Source of the DNA: Tamarix chinensis
Taxonomy: Eukaryota > Streptophyta > Magnoliopsida > Caryophyllales > Tamaricaceae
Length of the DNA stretch: 64,000 nt
NCBI GenBank assembly: GCA_030549775.1
Contig: CM060181.1
Location: 33,822,563 to 33,886,562, forward strand
Direction of reading: 5' to 3'
Numbering within the stretch: the first letter of the stretch is position 1; each line of letters starts with the position of its first letter. The position numbers and the translations under genes were made by a program. Shown here piece by piece: positions 11,720 to 23,759 of this stretch. The notes under the pieces are model-generated. The model was not told the DNA's origin. It was given only the letters and a program-made list of their open reading frames with translations, and ran no database searches.

Positions 11720-12450
11720 AACCCTAGTGTATTCTCTCCTCTAGTTTCCCTTTAGTCCCCAATCTCCCTAACAAGTCTCAACCAATTATCAAGAACCATA
11801 TATTCAAGAGTCATGTTCTATTACTCACATTTTACACATGTGATAGTAATCTTTCTTTAGGGTTACTATTTGGGCCTCCTCCAAACCATAATTTCTCATA
11901 CCTAGGATAGTCCTTCTCTAGTGCTTGTTTAGTACCCAAATTCCATTCCCATGCATAGAATACCATTGTTAGCTAATAAATCAAAAATTGTGGCCTAACT
12001 CCCACATCTTATACATGTGATAATAAACTACCTATTCGGGCCTCCTCTAAAACCCTAATTTCTTATGGTTAACATAATCCCTTCTCTAGTGCATTTTTAG
12101 TTCTCAAATTACATGCCCATACATAAAATACTATTTTTAACCAATAAATCAAAGATCATGGCATAACTCCCACATATTACACATATGATAATAACCTAAC
12201 TATTTGGGCCTCCTCTAAAACCCTAATTTTTCATGCTCAATATAGTCCCTTCTCTAGTGCTCATTTAGTTCCCAAATTCAATGCCCATGCATAGAATACT
12301 ATTGTTTACAAATAATTAAATGATTATGGCTTAAAATCCCTCATTTTGTAGATGCGATAATAACCTACTCCTAGGGTTACCACTCTGACCTCCCAAAACC
12401 CTAGCTAATTTCACATTTTGGTCATAACCATTTACCTAGAGCTCAAATGA
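11720..12450. repeat. Tandem repeat, about 167-bp unit
   Basis: GGGCCTCCT recurs at 11872, 12038 and 12206, with a degenerate fourth copy near 12388. Each copy is followed by AAACCCTAATTTCTYAT-like sequence and TTCTCTAGTGCTC. The period is 166-168 bp. It is a local amplification inside the LTR and has no coding sense. The AAACCCTAA in each unit resembles a telobox but is part of the repeat. Confidence 0.8.
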
Positions 12451-13139
12451 CTTCCTAAATGTATATGAATACCCAAGATGCCATCATTAACCTCATATAC
12501 AATCCCTAGTATCAATATCCTAATTTTTTTTTATATGTGATCATGACTTCCCTTTAGATTTTACTAATCACACTTATGGCCTTTCCCTTCTTGTATTTAC
12601 CATAAACCCTTCATTTTTTATCCATTTATCTCATACGGTACCCCTAACCTATCTTGAGTCAGCTAACACCCTAAAGTACACAACATGCCACTTTTTAATC
12701 TTATTAACCAAAATGCCTCTTGGTCACTAGAAACCCTATTTCTACCTTCCCTAAGTCACAAGACTCCCAACATGAAGGACTCTTCAACTTTCCACACATA
12801 AAATATCATAAAAGTTATGGGCATGATCATACATAAATACTTTGTAATCAACACAATCATAACTACACAACTTTCTAACCTTTTGCTACCTTCAAGCAAA
12901 ACATTATATGCAACACTAGAGTCATGCAACATTTCATAACATATCAACACATCAAGGACATATATTATAACACATCAAAATCCCATCTATAACTATATCT
13001 TTATTGAAGCGGATCCTGTCTCTAAGCACACAAGAACTACGCTTCCTCTTTTGCTATCACCTGAATGTCACCTATAAATAAGGGCATATATAGTTTAGAT
13101 TTAAAAAAAAAAATACTTTGACACAAATGAAAACTAAAA

Positions 13140-14230
13140 GAGGAGAAAGGAAACAAAAGTAACCGAAGTGGGAAAAATTGTGTAGGGTGGCGCACAACAA
13201 CGATGGCTATTTTTAGGGAGTGGGTGAGGGTTGGCAGCTAAGTTCGAGGTGGTGGTGGTATTGGGTTTGACTGGAGTTGGTGGTGGTTGTTTATGATGGT
13301 GGAGCTAGCGGTGGGCGGTGGTGTAGGGAGGAGATTGGATGAGAGGGAGAAGGAGGGGAAAAGGGAGGGCTTGGTGTGGTGCCTATAATGGCTTGGGGTG
13401 CTTAAATAGGGTGGATCGGGTGTGGTGGTTGAAAGGAGGGAGGGTTGGAAATGGTGATGGTGCAGCCAACAACGGCTGTAGGCATATAAGAAGAGAAGGG
13501 GATAAAGGTGGCATAATATGGTGCTAGCATGGTGCAAGCAGGAAGGGGAGGTGGTAGGGTGGCTAGGGGAAAGTAGGCAGTTGTGGCATTAGAGGATTAA
13601 TAGAGGTGATAGAGGGAGGAAAAATAGGGGAGGCTGGGTAGCTAGTTCAATCATAGGAGAAAGGGAGAGAAGAGTGATCAAGGGGTATAAATAGGTAGGG
13701 AAAGTTATGGGAGAGGGGGAGATGACAAAGGGGAAGCTACAATTCGGCATGCATTGCTACAGGGGAGGAAAGACGGGAGTTATAGGGCAGATGAAGGGGT
13801 AAAGATAGGGTGCAGGGACAAGGGGTAGGTGTAGATGCAGGGCAGGAGTAGAGTGGCTCAACCAGCATGCATGGAGGTGTATGGTTGAGAGGGGAAAGGA
13901 GAGGGGGATATGCGAATGGCTAGGAGGACTGTTTAGTACGTAGAATGAAAGGGGAACGGGCACGAGGAAGATGATAGGGTGAGGAAGGAAGAACAAAGGA
14001 AAAGAAAATAAAAGAAAAGAAAAGAAAAGAGAAAAGAAGAAAGAAAATAAGAAGAAGAAGGGAATGGGCTTGGGCTTGCCCAAGGGAAGAGAAAGAAAAA
14101 AATAAGAGAAGAAGAGGGTTGGGTTGGGGTGGTGCAGCCTAGGAAGAAAAAAAACATGAGAAGAAGAAATAAGAAAAAGAAAAAGAAAGAAAAAGAAGGA
14201 AGATGGAAGAAAAAAGAAAAAAAAAGAAAA
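13140..14230. repeat. Polypurine block of a minus-oriented LTR
   Basis: G/A-rich sequence, first G-rich with GGTGGTGG motifs and then GAAAAGAA runs. Read on the minus strand it is a polypyrimidine block like those at 43800-45000 and 46780-47960. Minus-strand reading frames give Ser/Pro/Phe-rich pseudo-proteins, which I regard as artefacts. Confidence 0.85.
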
Positions 14231-14707
14231 TTTTAGGTGTGGGATTTAGGTTTTGGTTTCTAGGATTGAATTTTTTTATTAGTAATTATAAAAATGTTAT
14301 CTATATATTTTTTAAGGTTTGAGGTTAGGTTAAAATAAGATAAATAATAATAATAATCCATATATTAGAAATTAGGTTAGATTAAAATGCTGATAAATCA
14401 AAATTAAAAATTTACAAGATTTTAGGGTATTACAAAGGTCACAAACTACTCATGCCCATTTATCTAAAACATAATGAAACTTACCAACTAATTATCCAAG
14501 GGATGCTCTCTGTAGTGATGATTAGAACCAATTTCAACCCAATAACTATAACATTCACAATATATCTCATAACTTAACATTCATGCTAATAAATTCCATA
14601 AAACCATAGGTAGGGCATGAAGGAAACAATGGACCTAGGTAGGTACGAAGGATACTACCAAACCACAAGTAGGAATAAAGGTTACGATAAAACCCTAGGT
14701 AGGCATG

Positions 14708-17429
14708 ATGGATGGAATTCTAAGGTTGTGCATCGACTATCGAATATTGAATTAAGATATTGTAAACAACCATTATCCTCTACCTCAAATTGATGATCTA
14801 TTTGACCAACTTAGGGAAGCTATAGTGTTTTCCAAAATTAACTTTCAGTTAGGTTACCATAAGTTGAGGATCGCCGAGCAAGATATTCCAAAGATGACAT
14901 TTCAGACCATATACGACCATTATGAGTTCACAATGACGCCTTTCAGACTCAATAATGAGCCAATAGCATTCATGACTCTCACAAAGTAGATCTTTAGGCA
15001 ATTTTTGAATAAGTTCTTACGGTGTTCATTGACAACATCATTATCTAGTCTAATAGTTATGAGTAGTAAGAAAGATATCTAAGAGAAACCTTAGCATTGT
15101 TAAGAGCACACCGATTGTATGAAAAAATTTTGAAGTGTGAATTTTGGCCAGATCAAGTAGTTTTTCTTAGACATGCAATATCACAACATGGCGTGTCAAT
15201 GAATCCTTCTAAAGATTCAATTAGTTTCCAAGTAGTCGACACCAACATTTGTCAAGGAGGTAAGTAATTTTCTAGGATTGGTTAGTTATTGCTCTGTATA
15301 TCACATAGATTTATCTAAGATATATTTCCCATTGACCAACTTTTTTAAGAAGGTTACATAATTCTAATGGGACAAGAATTGTAGTAAGGCTTTGGAGAAA
15401 TTAAAGAGGCATTTTACTTCAGCACCATTACTTGTGTTACTTAGTGGATTAAACAATTTTAAAGTTCATAATGATTCTTATAAGCATGGATTAGGTTGTG
15501 TGTTGATACAATACGGGAGATTAATGGCTTATGTTTCTCATCAATTGAAGCTCCATGAGCAAAACTATTTGACACATGGTTTAGATCTTACCATGCTTTA
15601 AAATTTGGATGCATTATCTCTATGGTGTTCAATGTAAGTTTTACACCAATCACAACGGCCTCATATATATCTTTACGTGCTAGGGATTGAATTTAAGATA
15701 GCGCTAGTGGTTGGAGTTGGTCAAGGATTATGACATATATTTTACCTACTATGAGGGTAAGACTAATGTAGTGGCAGATGCTCTTAGTAGGAAGATGCCA
15801 TATTCCTTGAGAACAATTATGTTGTCAGGTAGGAGCTAAGGGATATGGAGATTACGTTGATCATTGCTGGTAGTTTGGAAGCAAGGATGAGTGCCCTTAC
15901 CATCACACCTTCCATTTTTGATGAAATTTGATATATTCAACTTTGTTATTTCAAGCTTGAAAGAATCAAGCATGGTTTTATAGAAATTAGGGCTGAGGGA
16001 TGTTAGATTTATGAAGATAGAAGTATCAAATACTATAGTAGATGGTGTGTATCCAAATTATGTGTTTGGATCAAAAGGAAGCTCCTTGAGGAAGGTCACT
16101 ATACTACTTATTCTGTCTATCCCAGAGGGGATAAGTTATAAAAGGATTTGAAGAAGGTATATTGGTGGACCTGTATGAAAAGGAAATAGGAGGTTCTAGA
16201 TTTTTTTGCTAGATGTTTGACTTGTCAAAAATTCAAGATTGAGCATAAGAGACTAGCAGGGTTAGTGCAGCAGCTAGAAGTTATAGAGTGGAAATGGGAT
16301 AATATATTCATGGACTCTATGCTTGGTCTTTTGAGGACATGTAATAGTTTTGATTCCTTCTGAGTTATCCTTGACCATTTGACTAAGTTGATAATGTTTA
16401 TATTGACGAGGATGATGTGGAGTATAGAATAGTTAGACAGTGTTTACTAGAACCACATTATGAGACTGCATGAGATCCCTAGAGATATCATGTCAGATTG
16501 AGATTCTAGTTTCTTATCACACTTTTGGCAGAAGTTACAAGCCTTTTTTGGGAGGATATGCTTTTAGTATAAGTGATGAACTTTGGAGGTATTTGGGATG
16601 ATCGCCTAAACTTGATTGAGTTCTCCTATAATAGCAGTTACCATATAAGTATTAGGATGACACCTTTTGAGCCCTTTATGGAAGGAAGTGTTGTATTTCC
16701 TTGCATTGGAGTGATATCTATGAGACAACTATACTAGGGATGGACATGATAAAGGAGACAACAAGATATATTAGATTGGTTTAAAACAATAGAAGGGCTA
16801 CTTAGGATTAACAGAAGAGCTCTGCACACTTGAAGAGAAGGAATGATGGTTATGAGGTGAATGATAGAGTCCTTTTGAGGGTCTATCCCACTAAGAGAGT
16901 GTTGATGTTTGGTAGGAAGGGTAACTTATTCCAAGTTACATTAGGCCTTACAAGATATTAGAGAAAGTCGGTGATGTTGCTTATCGATTAGTGCTACAAG
17001 TAGAATTATCTCATGTTCACAACATTTTTCATGTTTTCTAGTTGAGGAAGTATGTAGCAGATCCTTCGTACGTCATTCAACAAGAGATGTTAGAGCTCAA
17101 TGAGTCGTTGACCTATGAAGAAAAAGCAGTGAGAATTTTTGACATGAATATGAGAGAGTTGCATACGAATACCGTTATGCTAATGAATGTCCTTTGGTCA
17201 CAACATGGTGCCAAGGTGGCTAGTTGGGAGGTTGAGGAGGATATTTACATGAAGTACCCTAATTTATTCTCATAGTGTGTTACCGCTTGGTGTAAACTTT
17301 TCTTTTAAGTGGGTAGTGACCCTTTTTCCTTTTTTTGTTGAATGGGATATGTGCCTTATGTGATATTAGATGATGCTGATTGATTTTTTTTAGAAGGCTT
17401 AAGGGACACAACCTCATTTAAGGGGCCAG
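14708..17429 (+). pseudogene. Decayed Ty3/gypsy pol, Del/Tekay-type chromovirus
   Basis: Conceptual translation with stops and frameshifts follows the chromovirus order. Reverse transcriptase comes first (about 14720-15190: CIDYR, PLPQIDDLFDQL, SKINFQLGYH). RNase H follows (15392-15601: [20 protein letters not shown], then LHEQNY). The zinc-finger segment (about 16210-16260, CLTCQKFK), integrase remnants and a chromodomain-like C-terminus come last, the latter ending SWEVEEDIYMKYPNLFS with a stop at 17275. The catalytic YxDD box reads FIDN at about 15025-15036 and is followed by TAG, so it is dead. The 5' LTR, gag and protease are missing. A PPT-like TTTAAGGGG lies at about 17418 before the 3' LTR. 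Confidence 0.85.
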
Positions 17430-19975
17430 TACTAAAATATATTGTAAATTACATTTATAAGTGTGAAATCATTGTGTTTAATGAATTTCAAATGATGTTT
17501 GATCTTGATTTAGAAATATATTTTAAGTTTGATATAAAAAAGAAAAGAGAACGGTTTGTAACATTTAATAAGAAATGAGTTTTTCTAGCGTACTAGTCGA
17601 TAGGTTCTATAAATCCATCGTTTGGTTTATTAGCAAGGGTTTTGGATCGCTGGAACCAATTGAAAAGTTTGGAAAATTGATCAACTAGTTTATAGAATAG
17701 TTAACTGGTTGACAAAACTATCTAGCAATTTGTTGAATGGAGTGTTCTTTGAGCTTGATTTTTCTAGAAAATTCTTCTAACATTTTTGAACTTTGGTAAT
17801 CCAAATCGACCTATTTTCTAGGTAATATTTAACCTTTATTTTATCATTTATATAAGCATTAATTTTGTCTCTAACATATTCGAAGGTTTGATTTTGGTAG
17901 AAAAGGGTGAGGGTGACCTCATCCCATTGTCTTCTTCTTCTCCTTTATGCAACTTTAGACAAATGATCCACTCTAGATTGTCATTACATACCTAGGAGAT
18001 TTGTTTTCCATGCCAATCTTCCGTTTTTTGTTCTTTTGTTCCACCCTTATATTGAAAATCTCAACCTACATTTTCTAGAAGATACCATTTGATCCCTAAG
18101 AAGAAAGTCAGCCTTGTTCTTAAAAAATCTATCCTATTTGGTATGATTTCAAAGGGGAAAAGTAAGGTTTCAATATGTTTCACTTCCTCCCGTTAATTCT
18201 TAACCAATTCTCTATGTATAAATATCCCTAACCCTTTTTTCCATTCACTTCTTTCTAACCACCAAGATATTCTTAGTTTTCTCACACTTGTGCGTCATTC
18301 TTCTTCATTTTTTGCCTTCATTCTAATTCGTTCCTCTATTCTAATAATTCCTCTAACTCCCTCTTATTTTACCTTTAAGCTGTAAGGATTAGATTTAAGA
18401 TAAACTTCAGGTTTCAACTATTTTTTTTTTTTAGAATCTCTTGGAGGTTTTTTAAAATTAAGTTTGTCCAGGTAAAAGTTTTACTATATTGGTGTGGATT
18501 TTTAGCTAAGCTCACAATTCATTCTTGCTTTAAAAATGTGGTATGGATGAGCATGTGAGCTAGGGTAAGTTATAAATTTTGAATCTTTTCATGATTATAT
18601 AATAATGTTGGTATGTTGTTCACTCATGCTAGGATCTGTATGTATTTTCAAAAAAGTATGATTTCATAAGAAAATATGATTGATTCTTTGTAAATATAGT
18701 ATGATGAGTATATGTGAATGTGTAATCATAGTTTTATTTAATGATAATATTATGGATATGATGTGGTTGGATCTCATAGCCTTACTTTTATTTAAAATGT
18801 CTGAAATGTGTTGTCTGTGAGTAAGCCAATCGGCTGGTTAAGCCAAACCGATCGATTGGTTACCCTTCGATTGGTTTATTTATGGAGACTTTAGGTTCCT
18901 CTTTGTTTGAACCCATCAACTGGTATGTGCTTAGCCGATTGACTGACTTTTAGAATAGTTGAATAGTTAGCCAAACCAATTGGCTAGTTCTCAAATGATA
19001 ATTCTTGGTGGTCTTTGGTTAAACTCATCAACTTATTTGTCAAGATCGATCAATTTGTCTTAGAGTAGTGAACTAGTTTTGTTAACTGATTGAATAGTTT
19101 CAATAGGGAGATATAGGGTTTGACTAAATCAAAACGATTAAATTTTTTACTCAAACAAATCAACCTATTTATCTAGAGAGTATTGTTTTTGCTTCCTTTG
19201 ATCTTGATATGGTTTGAGTCTTTAATGGCGAGAACATAAATATTGGCATTGATTAACTAACCTATTGAATGGATTTATTATGTCATAATTCATGATATTA
19301 TCATTAAGTGACTTTGGAATATTTTAATAGGAATATTGGAGTAAATATGCTATGAGGAAACTCTTGAATAATAACATACATTTACTTGACATAAATGGTG
19401 TAACTTAATGGACGGGTTAAACTTTGCTATGTATTAATGGAATCCCCATTACATGTTGGGTGATAATGATGGTAAAGTGGGAATGATTATGTAGATGTGA
19501 TCCTTGGTCTTTATATGTTCTTTATGTGATAACATAACCCTAGTAAATAAAATACTAATCACTTAAAGTGAAAGATGATCAAATAGTACATGAGTCTAGA
19601 TTATCTTATCCTCAATTATCTATCGAGGGTTAGTTTGCCTTGGGTGTTTATGGTGCCTTAGAGAAGGATCCTAGTAGGCCTCGATACCTTACCTTTTCTA
19701 GAAGCTGCTGATGCACTAAGGGGTATTGATATTGAAGGATTTGGTCATCTAGGTGGTTTATTTTGTTTCAACTAGGATTTTATGTCCACTGGTGGTTACT
19801 TGGATTTGGTAGAATTTATGTCCATTGGTGGTTACTTGGTACTGGCCGTAATTTTTGTCCTCTTATATTTGGTGTGACTTCTCTGGTATTGTAAGACCAT
19901 GGGGGAATAATCTAACCCATTCCTCAAAAAGGAATAATTACTTGTAAATAAATAACATTTTACATTATGTAAACC
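17430..19975 (+). mobile_element. 3' LTR of the Del/Tekay-type element, family II
   Basis: The start is set by alignment of the preceding sequence GGGACACAACCTCATTTAAG with the PPT region next to the LTR at 40664. It contains family II palindromes (AACCGATCGATTGGTT at about 18845). A segment at about 18440-18590 and one at 19540-19975 are repeated inverted in the neighbouring minus-oriented LTR. A canonical 3' terminus is not visible; the homology stops near 19975. Boundaries are approximate. Confidence 0.6.
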
Positions 19976-20867
19976 TAGAATGAGAATATCATGGGTGATG
20001 TATGCAAGTAGATTATGTAAACCTAGAATATAGATCTAATGGGTGCTCATGCTGTTAAGCCCCTAAGCCCAACATAGGGTAGACAAACTACCGGTCAAAC
20101 TCAAAAACTAAAACAGGGATTTTTGCTCATGGGATTGAGCAGGTGACCAAACAAACAGGAACATTAGTACTCTACATAATGAGTAAACCAAGTTACCTCC
20201 TAAATGGGAATTACAAGCACATAACACCATGATACATTATGGAAATCATGCCAAAATCATATCATGCTTACACCATAAAATTAGATATACACATTATCAA
20301 GATCATAGAATACATCAGAATTTCATACCATACTAAATTAGACAATTCATAACTCAACATTTTGATCATCACAATATAGAGATCATGGATAGAAATCATA
20401 GATTATATGAATCGGGTTATTTAGGAAACTAACTAGGCTCTTCCACATTCCACTTACATGAATTTCTCATGTGGTTCATCTTCCACATTACATAACACAT
20501 TAGATTATTTATTTATAAGCCATTATTCCTATTTCAGGAATTGGATTATTACCATCCCATGGTCTCACATACCATGAAAGCTTATCCAAACCAAAGGGCA
20601 TAAAGTCCAACCAGAGCCAAGTAACCACCAATCGACATAAAGTCCACCTAAAGCCATTAAAATACCTAGGTGATCAAATCCTTTAGTATCGATACCCCTA
20701 CATCATTAGTATATAGAGTAGGTAAGGAACTAAAATCTACTAGAATCTAACCCAAAGACAAGCTCAAAGGCGGACTAACCCTTAGTAGCTAATCGAGGAT
20801 TAGTAATCTAGACCCATATATTAGTTGATCATCTTTCACTATAAGTGATTAGTTGTGTTAGTACATA

Positions 20868-20963
20868 TGTAACACCCTTAAAATTCACTACCGAAAAATT
20901 TCGTTTATTTAAAGAAAATAGTGGAAGTAAAAAGTAAAAATAGTAAATTTTGGGGATATTACA
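20868..20963 (-). repeat. Terminal hairpin of family I LTR, minus orientation
   Basis: The arm TGTAACACCCTTAAAATTCA at 20868 pairs with TAGTAAATTTTGGGGATATT at about 20941. Over 23 positions there are 18 matches and the five differences are all C/T transitions, several of which would still pair as G-U in RNA. The outward block CCACACTTAGTACCAAACCG follows at about 20964, as in the plus-strand copies. Confidence 0.8.
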
Positions 20964-21594
20964 GCCACACTTAGTACCAAACCGGTTTTCTCCTATGGTT
21001 CCAGTATCAAGTGCTAAGGATAAAAGATTAAAATACAATTTCCTCAAAATTAGAATTTATTTAAATTAGAGTAGCACAATAAACACTTTACAAGAATAAA
21101 ATCCACTAATAGTGGTTACAAGAATAAAGATTATTTTAACAAAAGAATAAAAGGTAAAAGGGAAAACCCTAAACCATTCTTGGACAATCCTTACACGCTT
21201 ACCCGATGACCACTTGAATAGCACCCAAAATACACCTGCAAGGGACACTACCCATTGAATAGGAAGGGGCCCACAAGTGGAACCCTTCAGTACTGTGGTA
21301 CTAAGTAACCCTTTAAACCAAACTGAAAGGCAGGCCCATATGCAATACATAATATATAAACCATATAGAATGATAACATACAGATTAATACACGAGGCAA
21401 CACCTCATACACTAAGAAATGCACAACACAAAATCCATGTTATTAGCAAATCCATCACATACCGAAGTAGGGACAAGCATTGAAGCCAAACTTATATCAT
21501 ATCAATAGATCATAATGTGAAATTGGTACTTTTGGTCTTAAGCCATTAATGACTCATTATTCAATCATCATCTCTCGAATTTATATCCATGTGA

Positions 21595-21910
21595 GTGTAG
21601 GAGTCCCATTATTATAGCCTATGGATCGGAAACATACAGGGCAACACACACCTGACCACTATTATTCACCGGTGGATCGATCTAGTCCCGACTTACATGG
21701 TATTCCATTGTACGTGATTAATGTCTTCCCATAATTTATTAATATCCAACATTTGGTTTATTGAGCTCGGGATCCCCCACTATTATAGTCGGTAGACTGG
21801 AAACATACAGAGCAAAATGCACCTGACCAATATTTTTCGCCGGTGGACCGGTCTCTAGGGCATCTTGCACCTTGCTACTATTATTCACCGGTGGACCGTT
21901 CTAGGCCCGG
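21595..21910 (-). repeat. Palindromic array, minus orientation
   Basis: Five recognisable units of the form CACTATTATTCACCGGTGGA at about 21605, 21655, 21777, 21828 and 21883, in two groups (2+3). The sixth unit of the usual layout is not clear. The best unit carries the perfect palindrome CACCGGTG. The spacer between groups includes GTGATTAATGTCTTCCC, as in the other copies. Confidence 0.8.
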
Positions 21911-22319
21911 CTCAATACTCTTTCACTTTATGTAATTAGTATTTTATTCATGTCTTATTCAATAGGTCCATTTATTTAATTCGAGGGAAGGAAAAATGTC
22001 ACGAATCTAGAGACACAAAGATATACTGGCCATAGAATCAAGCATTCCATATCAAGGATCATGGCATACACAAAACCCTTAAATATACTTCAAACATATC
22101 TAACACACATTTCCATGTATACTTACAAACCAGGGACCTCTTGCATAATTATGAGATAAACACTATATTACACCCTTAATTATCGATCAAACCCTAGGTT
22201 ATGCCCTGCTCTTTTGAGACTCATTAACTTACCGAATACCCTTATCTTATTATTCACTATTACTTATGTCTGATTATGAAATTCATTTAATCCATTGACA
22301 TGTGAAATACAAGTTACCG

Positions 22320-23060
22320 ATTCACCTCTATCATTTATACAAAATTACTAAAATACCTTTTGCTTGTAAAATTACCAAGTCATCCCTTTTTATTTGTCAA
22401 ATTACCATATTACCTTTCTCCTTTATTAAGTTATCATTTTACCCATTTCCTTTAAAAAAATTACCATAATACCCTTTTCTTTATGTTAAATTACTAAAAT
22501 ACCCTTCTCTTTTATTAAATTACCATTTTATCTCTTTACTTTATCAAATTACCACAATACCATTTCCATTATGCTGAGTTACGAAAATACCCTTCTTCTT
22601 TATTAAATTACCATATTATCCCTTTACTTTACAAAATTACCATAATACCCTTTCCTTTATACCAAATCACCAAGATACCCTCTCCTTTACTAATTACCAA
22701 GTTACCCCTTTACTTTACAAAATTACCATAATACCTTTTCCTTTATACCAAATTACTAAAAATACCTTTTTCCTTTATTAAATTACCATTTTAGCCCTTT
22801 GCCTACAAAATTCCCAACATACCCTTTCTTTTATGCCAAATTACTAAATTACCCTTCTCCTTTATTAAATTACCATGTACCTCTTTAATTTACAAAATTA
22901 CCATAGTACCCTTTTCTTTATGTTAAATTACCAAAATACCCTTCTCTTTTATTAAATCACCAAGTTATCCTCTTTTCCATGTAAAATTACTAACATGACC
23001 TCCTTACTTGTCCATTTACCATTTTACCCCTTTACTCTTATAAATTACCATTTTGCACTT
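22320..23060. repeat. AAATTACCAT minisatellite
   Basis: About 22 tandem units of roughly 30-35 bp: TTACCATNNTACCCYTTTYC followed by TTTATTAAA. The reverse complement of this array occurs in the LTR 43475-52849 at 45690-46474 and 50579-50680, where a later LTR insertion splits it. No coding sense. Confidence 0.9.
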
Positions 23061-23759
23061 ATTATATAAATTTTACTAAAATACCCTCACTACATAAAAT
23101 ATTGATATACATGCTCCATACACATCATCCAATACCACCAACTATTATTATTTATCATTAATACTCATTAGCACCTACACTTATTTATGCCACACCCTTA
23201 CACAAGAAATATTACTACAATGCCCTTAGGGCATATAATAGCAATATTTATGTAACAAATGGCCATATTAGCATATCATATCATACATATGCATTTAACA
23301 TTATCATTAATAACAAGGCTCCTTCCCTTAAGCATTATTTCTACACATGGCACATAAATTATCATGCTTTTCCTTTCATCAACCAATATATGCCACTAAA
23401 TACTTTATTCTTAGCAATATATATCATGCATATAAACATATTAAAAATCCTAATGTGCTAGCATATGTATATCTATACATTTTAGTAGGGTATAACGATT
23501 ACCTTATTTTTCTTAAAAATTAAACCTTATTGATACCCCAGTTAAAGGTTTAAGCTTTGATTTTTAAAAATTAATACCTAAGAATAATATAAAAAAATAG
23601 TATAATAGAAGTAGAAAATCAATAGAATAATTTTTTTATATCAAAAGCTTAATTAATATATACTAATACCAACTATTTTTATACCTTGAAATTAACTAAG
23701 ATTGGGCTAAAAATAAAAGGCAAGGCTCACGCTGCATGAGCACTATAAGCTATATGTAG

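Larger units (their letters stand above)
10610..14434 (-). mobile_element. Solo LTR, family I, perfect 5-bp target duplication
   Basis: It starts TGTAACACCCTC and ends AGGGTATTACA, and is flanked by the direct repeat AAGGT at 10605-10609 and 14435-14439. Length is 3825 bp with no internal gag-pol, so it is a solo LTR left by LTR-LTR recombination. Orientation is minus, judged by homology to 1-3142 and 46475-50578. It contains the block at about 10990-11090 shared with 2600-2720, the inverted array 11240-11620, a tandem repeat 11720-12450 and a polypurine block 13140-14230. It lies inside an older LTR that begins at 10128. Confidence 0.88.
10128..14707 (-). mobile_element. Family I LTR, broken, hosting a nested solo LTR
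   Basis: TGTAAGACCCCC at about 10128 looks like the reverse-oriented 3' end of a long LTR. The segment CACTACCCATTGAATAAAAA followed by GGGGCCCAC (about 10405) recurs at about 21245 in the LTR of 20868-25638 and in the opposite sense at about 52445. The element is interrupted by the solo LTR 10610-14434. It continues at 14435-14707 and then stops abruptly against gypsy pol sequence on the plus strand, so its own right terminus is missing. Confidence 0.6.

Noticed and set aside
12040..12420. Telomere-like AAACCCTAA repeats
   Set aside because: The heptamer occurs once per 167-bp repeat unit and not in tandem, so it is not telomeric DNA.
15392..15601. Intact 69-codon RNase H-like frame as a possible domesticated gene
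   Set aside because: It is flanked by RT and integrase remnants of the same decayed gypsy element in the expected order, and the open length is what chance leaves.
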